This document shows positions 44,326 through 53,855 of a stretch of 64,000 nucleotides of DNA, piece after piece. A program made the position numbers and the translations under genes. Position 1 is the first letter of the stretch; every line of letters begins with the position of its first letter. The DNA comes from Brachypodium distachyon. Lineage: Eukaryota > Streptophyta > Magnoliopsida > Poales > Poaceae. The stretch spans positions 47,787,355 to 47,851,354 of the forward strand of contig NC_016131.3 of assembly GCF_000005505.3 (NCBI RefSeq). The letters run 5' to 3'. Below the pieces are notes generated by a model. That model was not told the origin of the DNA, made no database searches, and worked only from the letters and a program-made list of their open reading frames with translations.

Positions 44326-47300
44326 CTATCTTGCCTCAAGTCTTGACTTCTTCCTTGTCTGGATTGTCCATGATGCTTCTTTTTCTTCTTGCTTTGACGT
44401 TGGATCAAGAAAACCTTCATAGTCTTGTTGTGAAGTAACTCCGTCGACACCAACTATGCTTCTTTTCCCTCTCCTTACGACAACACGGTTCTTGCTTGTT
44501 GGGTCATCGATGAACCTCACGTCCACTTTATGACGAGGAACCTCACGAGGCAGGGTCATTGTTGTGAATCTATGATCTTCTTGTCTGACATCACGTGCCC
44601 ATCTGACACGGAACATGGGGATGGTGGTGAAGGTGTAGTCAAGCTCCCAGATCTCTTCGATCATGCCATAGTACGCTTCTGTAGTGCCTTGGTTATCAGA
44701 ACTGCTCTCAGTAACCAGCACTATACTGCTATTTTGGTAACTGCTCTTACGATCTTGATCCTTGGTGTAGTACGTATACCCGTTCATTGCGTACGACTGG
44801 TAAGTCACTACGCAGCCGTCGGGTAGCCGTGAAAACTTTTGAGCGGTCATTTCTTCTTCATTTGCCGCCACCATGGCATACCAAAAACTCTTGAGCCACA
44901 TGGCAAATGTTGCATTGTGGGTCTTGTGTATCCAATCAGCACTCCTGTTAGGGTACCCGTTTTCAAGTTCTTCCATATGCATGTCGATGAAAGGCTGGAC
45001 CTCATACATATGTTGCAGCACCATGGTATGTGCTCTCATATAGTCGTCCTCTCTCCCCGATGAATACACATCCAGAACCTTCCGGCCAAGCCCACCTTCA
45101 CCTTCTAGTTTGCCCTTATGTCGTGATTCGGGTACTCCTATGGGTTTGCGATCCGTCAACCAATCAGTGGCGTACTCCACACACTCTTCTGCATGGTAGC
45201 CTTGCATGATGCTACATTCCGGATGCCCTCTGTTACGAACATACCGCTTCAACACCCCGTTGTATCGTTCGGGCCCATACATGTTGTGCAGAAAGGAGGG
45301 CCCTAGTAGGATTATCTCGTCGGTGATATGGACCATCAGATGTACCATGATATCGAAGAATGTTGGAGGGAAGAAAATCTCACATTCACACAAAATTTGC
45401 ATCATTGAATCCTTCAGCTGGAGGCAGCGTTCCACCGTGATGGACTTTTGTCCGATTGTGTCAAAGAAGTCACAAAGCTTCATGACCGTCTCTCTGACCC
45501 ATGGCTCCATGGCACCTCCTATTGCAACTGGAAGTAACTGCGTGATAATCACGTGGCAGTCATGAGACTTCATGCCAACAAGCTTGTGACTCTTCATGTC
45601 AATGAGTCTCTTGATGCTGGACGAGTAGTTGGATGGAACTTTTATGCTGTGGAGACACTGGCACATTCTGTGTAACTCGGCTTTGCTCAAGGTGTAACAT
45701 CCAGGTTTACATCGTGTCGTTACCGTGAATTCACCATTGTGGTCTTCTGGTGACTCTTCCTCTACCGCCCACAGCTTCTTCCTTATGCCCAAGAACTCCA
45801 GGTCCTTCCGTGTCTTTGACCCATCTTTTGTCTTATCTGCATTGTTCATTAGCAAGCCCAACAAGCTGTCACACACGTTCTTCTCGACATGATGACATCT
45901 ATGGTGTGACGGCTTTGTAAGAATTTCCAGTAAGGCAGGTCCCAAAACACCGACCTCCTTTTCCACACAGGTCCATCGTCATCCTTCTCTTTCGCTTGCA
46001 GATTTGCTTTCCTCGCAACAACTTACAGGTTCCTAACAATTTAATAGATTCCGTGCCCAGTCTTTTCCCTGGGCTTCGGGCGAGGCTCTGACCTCCCATT
46101 GAAGTTTTTCTTGTCCTTCCTCATGGGTCATCGGGTTGCAACCACTTTCGGTGTCCCATGGACACAATCTTCTGTGAAACTGGCAGCCTCTGTGAGTTCG
46201 TTTCATCCCCGCACTTTGTACACGCTTTGTATCCATGTGTGTGTTGGCAAGATGAGTTCCCGTTCGCAGGGTAGTCATGCACACATGTCAGCAGAGCTGC
46301 CCGAAGGGTGAACTCCTCCTTCTTGTGAGCGTCCCAAACCTTTCGGCCCGTACTCCAAAGTTCCGCAAGTTCATCTTTCAGTAGCTCCAGATACACGTTC
46401 AGATTAGCTCCCGGTTGCTTAGGGCCTTGTATGAGCATGGTTAGGTGGATGTACTTCCTCTTCATGATAAGCCACGGATGAAGGTTGTATATGAACAGGA
46501 TCACCGGCCATGTCCTGTGTTTGCTGCTCATGTTTCCGAACGGATTGATTCCGTCTATACTCATCCCGAACCTGATGTTCCTGGGCTTTGCGCCAAAGTC
46601 TGGAAACTCCTTGTCCAGGGTCCTCCATTGAGCCACATCGGCGGGGTGTCTAAGTACACTATCGTTGTTACGGTACACCCCATCAGGATCGATATCCTTC
46701 TGAGTCGGGTCGTGGAAGATGAACCACCTGGCCTCCTTCTCGTTTTGAAACCAACGCTCCAGCCGGCTACCACACTAGAGGTACCATACCGTCTTCGTTG
46801 CTGGACCACGAGTCACTTCTTCCTCCGGGTGGCCCTCAGGATTGGGGTCTTTCTTCCTGTATCGGGATGTTTTGCATACTGGCTAGTTGTGCATGTCTTT
46901 GTAGTCACCCTTGTATATGATGCAGTCCAACGGACAAGCATGGTATCTGACAACTTCTAACCCGAGGGGACATGCAACCCTTCTTCGCTTCGTACGTGCT
47001 CTTAGGCAACATGTTGCCCGCAGGAAGAACTGTAGAAAGGTAACTCAAAATATCCATGAATCCCGAGTCCTCGATGCTACGTTTTGCCTTCATTCAGAGA
47101 AGTTCGAGCGTTACTTCCAGCACACTTTTGTCCGGCGCTGCATTTTCATACAACGGCGTCTCTGCGTCCTCCCTCAGCTTCTGGAATTTACGGGACACTA
47201 TCTCATCGTCAGCGTCATCTAACTGTTTACGCAGGTGCACATCATCTAGCATTTCGGTCACCCTGCCTTGCGAAACTTCTTGATCTTCGCCACGGCATGG

Positions 47301-47600
47301 TTCGTCGGGTGGATCATCATGCTCCATGTTCTCCATTTCTGGGTCGCTTTTGACTTCAATGGCATCCTCGCTGTGACAAGTCCAACGTGAATAACCCAAC
47401 ACAAAACCATGTAGGAGCAAGTGCAACTCCACATCGCTTGGCAGAAGCATCATTGTGTTACGACAATTGCTACATGGACAACATATCATGTCGTTCTCTT
47501 TTCTCAGCATATGTTTCGTGGTGACATCAGTGAAGTCTTTCAGTTTTCTTATCCACTCTTCCCAATTTCTTGTCTCCTCGTACATCCAAGCACGGCTCAT
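44326..47600 (-). pseudogene. CACTA transposase (Tnp2/Transposase_21 with DUF4218 and DUF4216-like parts)
   Basis: It starts at ATG 47598-47600 with the transposase-associated domain (MSRAWMYEETRNWEEWI, then ICCPCSNCRN). The Tnp2 core lies at about 46680-46120 (FGMSIDGINPFGNMSSKHRTWPV, in pieces), then HVEKNVCDSLLGLL, DCHVIITQLLPVAIGG (DUF4218 type) and YYGMIEEIWELDY (DUF4216 type), ending at 44326. The longest open part is 546 codons (45966-44326). Breaks: TGA at 47094, a frameshift near 47000, TAG codons near 46920 and 46775, and frame changes near 46200-45970. Tnp2 would cut and move CACTA elements. This copy is non-functional. Confidence 0.85.
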
Positions 47601-48239
47601 CGAGCTAAAACACGATAAACAAACATAAATCAAGTTACATATAGTACCACACAAATTTTCGGCATGACCTTTGCTACAAAATTTACAAATTTTGCAAAAA
47701 ATTGCCAAATAAACACCCACCCACACCCTCATGCGAACACAAATGGCACGATGGCCCGTATTCACAAACACGGCACGATGGCCGCGGAACATGCACATTC
47801 AACACATATTTTATTGAGAGAGAGCTTAATTAATCATAGAGAGGGGAGCAGATAGAGAGAGGGGACCAGAGAGACAGAGGGGAGGGGGCACGCGCGCAGC
47901 AACCAGAGAGACGACAGAGGGGAGGGAGAAACGGAGCTAGGGGAAGAGTGGGGGACCTCCAAAGCAAGGGGGCCGGCCGGGACAGCTCCTGGAGAGAGAT
48001 CGAGCTCTCCCGGCTGCTGGCGCCATTTCAGCCACATCGAGAAAGAAGAGAAGAGAGGAAGGAGCTAGAGGAAAGGAGAGGGATAGGAGGAAGAAGGAGA
48101 GGGAAAGAGAACAACCTTCCGGCCGTCGGTGCCATGGAATTTTGGCAAAGCTTCGCCGTCGCCTGTGTGTTCAGGAGCCGCAGCTGGTCCAGAGACGCGC
48201 GAGCTGAGGAAGATAAGGCCACAGTAACTTTGCTTTATA

Positions 48240-48750
48240 GATAACTTACCAGTGGCAGTTCAAAGAATCTGCCCGCCACTGGTAAACGAGATGGGAATCT
48301 CTGAGGAGCACTAGTGGCGGTTAACTGATGCGGCCACTGGTACTAGGAGCACTAGTGGCGGTGAAAGCCGCATGAGTGCTGGCACCGCCACTAGTGCTCC
48401 ACTAACAGCGGCGGTGGAAGCTAACCGCCACTGGTACTCGTTTCAGATTCTTCCAACGACTTACCAGTGGCGGTTTGTTTTTTTGACCACTTTAACCGCC
48501 ACTAGTGCTCGTGCGCCAGTGACTACTGAAGAGCTCCAGTGGCGGTGAATGACCACCGCCACGGGTGCTAGAGCACCGGTAGCAGTGCTGGTTGTGCGAG
48601 TGCTTTCACCGCCACCGATGCTCCACTAGCAGTGGCGGTGGTTGCTCACCGCCACTGGTATTCGTTTTGGATTCCTCCAACGACGTCCAGTGGCGGTGAA
48701 TTTTTTGGACCAGCTGTACCGCCACTAGAGCTCGTGCGCCAGTAACCTAT
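48240..48750. repeat. Right subterminal repeat cluster of the CACTA
   Basis: A dense array of CAGTGGCGGT/ACCGCCACTGGT and CACTAGTGGCGG variants, often paired head to head, with GAGCACTAGTGG recurring. It mirrors the left cluster and marks this as the promoter-side end of the transposon. Confidence 0.8.
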
Positions 48751-48776
48751 TCTGGCGTAGTGGCTTCGGGGACTAG

Positions 48777-49585
48777 TGTCGGGGGGATGACCCCGGTTAG
48801 GGTCATGACGACACAACTCTAGCCAAGATGACGGAGGCAAAGCCGTCATGGTTATGTATGCCGGCATCGTAAAGTCAAACTAACACTAAGCCGGCATCCC
48901 TGATGTATGCCGGCATGGCTATGTTGTCTTTGAGCTTGCAGGATAAGGACGAGCACCTTGATCTCGGACCACGCCGAGATCTCTCAACGGTCTTATCCTG
49001 ACCACACGGCAGAGGGTAAAGTAGCGTCATCATTATCGTGGAAAAGTCAGTCGTCGCTTACGTACCGGTGCCAGGCGACTATACAAAAGAAGTACCGAAA
49101 GAGAATCTCTGACGGAAGCCGGCAGAGGATAGCGGTACTTGCTGCAGGGTGCCAGGGAAAAGTAAAGTTGTCTTGTCCCCTACGGTGCTGCTGGGAGGGA
49201 ACCAAGCCACGTGCCCGGCGAGGCCCAAGGAAGGTGCCGTTAGGAGTCGGCCCACATGTCAGTGTGACATGGGCGGCTTATAATAGAACCTTACCCCTCT
49301 GTAGAAAGGGACGGAGCACTTAGGCGTCTAGGGTTTTCCCTTCTTCTTCTTCTTCCTCAAGAATACAGCTCAAGGAGCGCCATTGTAGAGCTTGTCTATC
49401 TCGGCTAATACAACAAAGCAGGAGTAGGAGCTTTACCTCGGCAAGAGGGCTCTGAACCTGGGTAAATCTGTGTGTGTTTGTGTAACTTGTGCGTGTTTCC
49501 CTTCACGTCCTCCTCCGGTTCCTCCTTCGTCCATCGGCCTCAAATTAAGCCATCCCATGGCATCTGCCGTGACACCACCACGACA
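48777..49585 (+). repeat. E2 right LTR (809 bp)
   Basis: It begins TGTCGGGGGGATGACCCC after the polypurine-like TTCGGGGACTAG and ends CACGACA before CAATC. It is uninterrupted and therefore shows the pre-insertion sequence for the left LTR. Confidence 0.9.
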
Positions 49586-50094
49586 CAATCTGCGCGGGCT
49601 ACTCCGCTAGTTCTTAATATTAATTGACGGTTTGTTTGTTTTGCGTTGCAACGCACGGGCATTTTTTTAAGTGGACTACGGCAGGCAATAGCCAGGCTGC
49701 ACAACATTTCAATTAAACGAAGGAATCTGATACAACAAGTACAATGGTAGCCTTTGCAAAAAGAAACAAAACAAAGAAAACCTAGACAATCAAAACGTGC
49801 CAACAGCAACAAAAATGCACAATAAAGAGCACCGTCAATGCAATCGAAAGGCGATGATCAGCCGAGCCCACCCGGATAATCTGTCATCGCCATAGCCAAA
49901 GGGAAGCACACAGTCGAGGCCGCCACGACACCTGCGTAGCCGGCAGAGTCGAAGGGCCGTGCGTCACCGAGACCCACCGCGACGCCGATGTGCCGCAAAT
50001 GAAATCGAAGGGTGACTCACAACCGAGATCGTACCTCTACTTGCGTAATGTTTTGTTTTCTCCCAACGGAATAAGAGCCCTAGGTATGATATGA
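49586..50094. other. Spacer right of E2; no gene recognised
   Basis: GCGTTGCAACGCACGGGCATT at 49629-49649 resembles Helitron 3' hairpins but lacks a clear CTRR end. The remaining sequence, to the arm edge, is unassigned and only partly GC-rich. Confidence 0.35.
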
Positions 50095-50483
50095 CTGGGT
50101 CATCATATGCCATGGGCTTTTTGATTCGCTAGCTATTCACGCGACCGCTACCGAATTCATCTCTCTCCATGACATTGTTCATAGATTACTTGTACAAGCT
50201 CTCGATCGAGCTAGCTAGCTCTCACCAGTACGTATATACTCTTGCACGACCGCAAACAGGCCAGCGATTTGCTATATTCCCGGCCGGTGTCTGATTGAAA
50301 TTTAAAACTAACCGAGCGGAGCCATATGCGCGAACCGAGGTACTAGACCGGCCCACCGGCAGGCCCATTTCCAAACCCTAGCCCCGACCCTAAATATATA
50401 CTCCGATCCCCTTCCCTCTCCCCTCGCTCGCTCCCAGATCCCCACGCGCCTGCCTACTGCTCCCGTTTCGTTTCCTCCCCCAA

Positions 50484-51745
50484 ATGGAGCCGACCAAGCC
50501 CGCAGCCAAGATCGCCGTCCAGAACTCTGATGGCGACGCCGCCGACATCCCACTCCACGTGACGGAGAAGATCCTCTGCAGCATCAGCCCGCTGGAGTCG
50601 GCGCGCTTCCTCACCGTCTGCAAGTCCTGGGCCTCCACCATCTTCTCCCGCTTGGCGAAACCCATCCCGCACCTCTTCGCGCTGGAGGCCTCGGCGCCCC
50701 GGGCAGGGGAGCAGCCCCGCCGCCGCGGATCGATCTTCTCCCTGCCGATCGACGGCAGCAAGGAGTTGAATCCCGTGATGCCGGCCAAGCTGCCCGTCAT
50801 GCCCAGCCACGCCTACGCCAGCCACATGAGGTTATCCAGCGCCTTGCCCAGCGGCTGCGTCTCCTTCGACTTCCCCATTTCGACGCTGCTCATGGCGGCC
50901 GGTCGCCCGCGAGGAGCAACCACGTTGCCCTCGCCAACCCCGTCACCGGCGCGGCCCAGAGCGTCGAGGTGTACAGGGCCGCGAGTCTGTTTGGGTTCCA
51001 GCCCAAGGTCAGGGCCGCCACCGGCGCCGAGGCCTTCTTCGTCAGCGAGCTCCGCAGCGACGGCGAGATGAGCATCTTTCTCGTGTGGCGCGCCGAGGAG
51101 TGGGGGCCGCGGATCAAGCTGCCCATGGCCATGCCGTCCGTGCCGCAGCAGTTCAGCTACTGCACCAACGACATCGATCTGGCGGCCTACGCCGACGGCG
51201 TCTTCTACGCCATGGAGCTTCTGGGCTTCACGTTCACGGTCGACACGCGTGCGCCGCCGCCTATGCGCATTGCCAGGCTCAACGCGCGCAGCATTCTCGA
51301 GAAGTACACCTCGATTTTTGGCACCGGATTCCTCCGGAGCTGCCACATGCTCGCGTCGGAAGGGGAGGTCTTGTTCGTCGGCCCGGTGCTCGACACACCC
51401 ATTAAACCCTGCAAGTTCGTCGACAAAGATGCGGCCATCGGTGGCTTCACGGTGTTCAGGCTGGATGTCGAGGGGGCACGGTGGGTGAAGGTGGAGAGGC
51501 TCGCCGGCGACCGGTCGCTGTTCGTGAGCGAGCAGTCGTCCTACTCGGTGTGTGCTTCGGAAACGCCTGGGTGCAGGAGCAACTGCATCTACTTCGTCAC
51601 TGACCTCGGCGGCAATCATTCCAACGGCTCCTGCAATTGGGGCGTGTACTCCATGGAGGAAGAGAAGGTGCTGTTTCAGAGCTCCGTCGGTTCGCCGGGT
51701 AAGTACATAGCTGCGCGGTGGTTCTTACCCCATCTTGGGAAGTGA
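50484..51745 (+). pseudogene. F-box/DUF295 protein gene, copy 2 (frameshifted)
   Basis: ATG at 50484 starts MEPTKPAAKIAVQNSDGDAA. The F-box follows (DIPLHVTEKILCSISPLESA). One base is missing at about 50880-50900 relative to copy 1, so the frame shifts after about residue 133. The remaining part is read from the other frame through 51745 (YRAASLFGFQPKVRA ... FGFT-type strand, NWGVYSMEEEKVLF, ending WFLPHLGK). This copy keeps the IGGFT stretch lost from copy 1. Expected length without the gap is about 420 aa. TAAATATATA at about 50391-50400 is a TATA-like box about 90 bp upstream. As it stands the product would be a short protein with an F-box and a foreign tail. Confidence 0.8.
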
Positions 51746-51822
51746 CCAGCACGTTCCAGTGCAACCAATGGAAAGAAAAGGAAAATTCAAGAACTAAGCC
51801 TATGGCTGTAGTTAGAAAGGTA

Positions 51823-52000
51823 CTCCTCCGTTCCAAATATACATGTCCAGCAAAGAATTTTATGTCAAATTTTGACCAAGTATTAGACTAGCTAGTAGTA
51901 TGAGGTTATTTTGGTGCAAAGAAATATACTCTATGTATAATAGTTGGTCAAAAATTGACGTAAAAATCTGTATTGGCCTTATATATTTGGACGGACGGAA
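51823..52000. mobile_element. Stowaway-type MITE behind F-box copy 2
   Basis: TA flanks CTCCTCCGTTCCAAATATAC at the left and ATATATTTGGACGGACGGAA at the right. It is the mirrored counterpart of the element at 23840-23961, with a longer interior. It was present before the duplication. Confidence 0.75.
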
Positions 52001-52325
52001 TACTTTTCATCGTGATGACAAAATTGGGGGTCAGTGCATGAGTCGTAGCAGTTAACGTGTCCTCCAATTTTTTGTCACCACTTTATGTATCGAGTTGTTT
52101 AAAGAGTTATGTGTGGTTGACAATGGTGGTGTATCAACAAATATATTTATTTTTTATCATCAGCAACATTCAGTCCCCAGGAGTTGTTTAATTTGCTTAA
52201 ACTGTACATATGTACTAAAATGGCATGATCTTGAGATGGCCGTGCTCCCCAGGTATTCATCTCCGCCCACGCTGATACTGATGATATGATTGTCTTATAT
52301 CAGGCCATGATGTGATACCGCCTGC

Positions 52326-53640
52326 ATGCTATAACATTTACACATACAAGCAAGTAGATTACCTTCCTAGCTAGTCCAACTGCAGATGGAATGTGGTTGT
52401 CTGTCTGCCGACTTAGCTCCTCTTGTATCTATCTATAATCTAGCTACCTTGTCTTAAGCTTTGATCGTCACCTCAGTTTCTTGAAAACTTGCATAATTTG
52501 TTCCATCATCCAGTCTGTTGATGGGCAGGATCAATATCGGTGCATGGGTCGGGAGCCATAAATAGTTTATATAGAATTTTAAATATCAGATATTATAGTT
52601 AGACCGACCATATAATCAATGAAAGAGATAATTTAATTTGGATGGACGTGTGGCAGTGCTTATTTTCAATTTTTATTTTAAAGAGAAATTTAGTGCATGT
52701 ACTTGCAAAATGTAGCTAACATGTTTATAACTTGTCATTTATATGCGTCATATCCGAGGTTAAAACTTGGAGATTACCTTTCTGGCCATGATATGCATGG
52801 TTGTATGTCTGTCGACTTAGGTCCTCTTGTATCTATCTATAATCTAGCTACCTTGTCTTAAGCTCTCATCGTCGCCTCAATTTCTTGAGAACTTGCATAA
52901 TTCGTTCAATGATCGAGTCTGTTGACGGGCAGGATCAACATCGATGCATGGGTCACGAGCCGTAAATAGTTTATATGGAATTTTAATTATCAGATATTAT
53001 AGTTAGACCAACCATACAATCAATGAGCGAGATAATTTAACCCAGATGAACGTGGCAGCGCTTGTTTTTAATTTTCTTTTAAAGAGAAATTTAGTGCATG
53101 CACTTGCACAATGTAGGTATGTATAACTTGTCATTTATATGTGTCATATCCGATGTTAGATCTTTAACCAAGTTGATGCGGCCAACTTGGTAGCGCTTGC
53201 ATGTAACTATTATACTATATGTATAATAGTTGGTCAAAATTTGACAAAAAAATATGTATTGGTCTTACATATTTGGACGGGCAGAGTACTTTTCATCGTG
53301 ATGACAAAATTGGAGGTCAGTGCATGAGTTGTAGCAGTTAACGTGTCCTCCAATTTTGTCACCACTTTATATATCGAGTTTAAAGAGTTGGTTTGGTTGA
53401 CAATGGGTGTATATCAACAATCTATTTATTTTGAAGATCAGCAACATTCAGTCCCCAGGAGTTGTTTTGTTTAACCTGAACATAAAATGGCATAAATCCT
53501 GAGATGGACATGGTCCCCAGGTAATCCATCTATTCCTTTACGCTAATACTGGACATGATTGTCTTAAATCTGGCCATGATGAGATAGCTTCTGTATAACA
53601 TTTACACATACAAGCAAGGAGATTACCTTCCTAGCTAGTT
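52326..53640 (+). repeat. Rearranged 3' repeats of the right arm
   Basis: The block CCTCTTGTATCTATCTATAATCTAGC occurs at about 52420 and 52820. ACATTTACACATACAAGCAAG occurs at 52329 and 53597. The MITE/CAGCAACATTCAGTCCCCAGGAG unit occurs at about 52163 and 53440. The left arm has three copies of the last unit and one of the first, so the arms expanded separately. Confidence 0.7.
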
Positions 53641-53855
53641 CAACTAGACCAAAATACAAGGGTTGTAGCATACTAGCATGTCAGTACGTCACCGGAGGTC
53701 TTGTTGGGGATTCTCTGTCACTCTAAACGACACAGTTAAAACCACATCGATAATTAACTCGAAAAAAAAATATCACTACATCAGTATTTTTTTTTTGTGA
53801 GAAGGCCAAGGCCATATATTAAAATCCACCAACCCTTATGAAACCATCTTTGAAA

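Larger units (their letters stand above)
42443..48762 (-). mobile_element. Large CACTA transposon inserted beside E2's 3' LTR; left terminus lost
   Basis: The right end, inverted, is CACTACGCCAGAATAGGTTA, with E2 sequence GCTTCGGGGACTAG resuming at 48763. At the left, E2 sequence stops after CCGGACCA (42442). What follows, AATTTCTGAATCACTAGTGG, recurs 50 bp on as AATTTCTGAATCAAG, so the true left end and duplication are missing. Both flanks are packed with CCGCCACTAGTG-type repeats. The transposase gene reads right to left. Confidence 0.8.
31289..49585 (+). mobile_element. Gypsy (Tat-type) LTR retrotransposon E2 with three nested insertions
   Basis: The LTRs start TGTCGGGGGGATGACC and end CACCACGACA. 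Target duplication CAATC is perfect (31284-31288 and 49586-49590). The order is LTR, primer site, gag, protease, RT, RNase H, a second RNase H, integrase, antisense-gene remnant, 3' LTR. The second RNase H marks the Tat lineage. Nested inside are a solo LTR (31796-33127), a small CACTA (34853-36099) and a large CACTA (42443-48762). Without them the element is about 9.4 kb. Confidence 0.9.
50095..53650. repeat. Right arm of the inverted duplication (F-box segment)
   Basis: Reverse-oriented match to 22105-25765, covering upstream region, gene and 3' repeats. The 3' repeats are arranged differently from the left arm. Confidence 0.85.
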
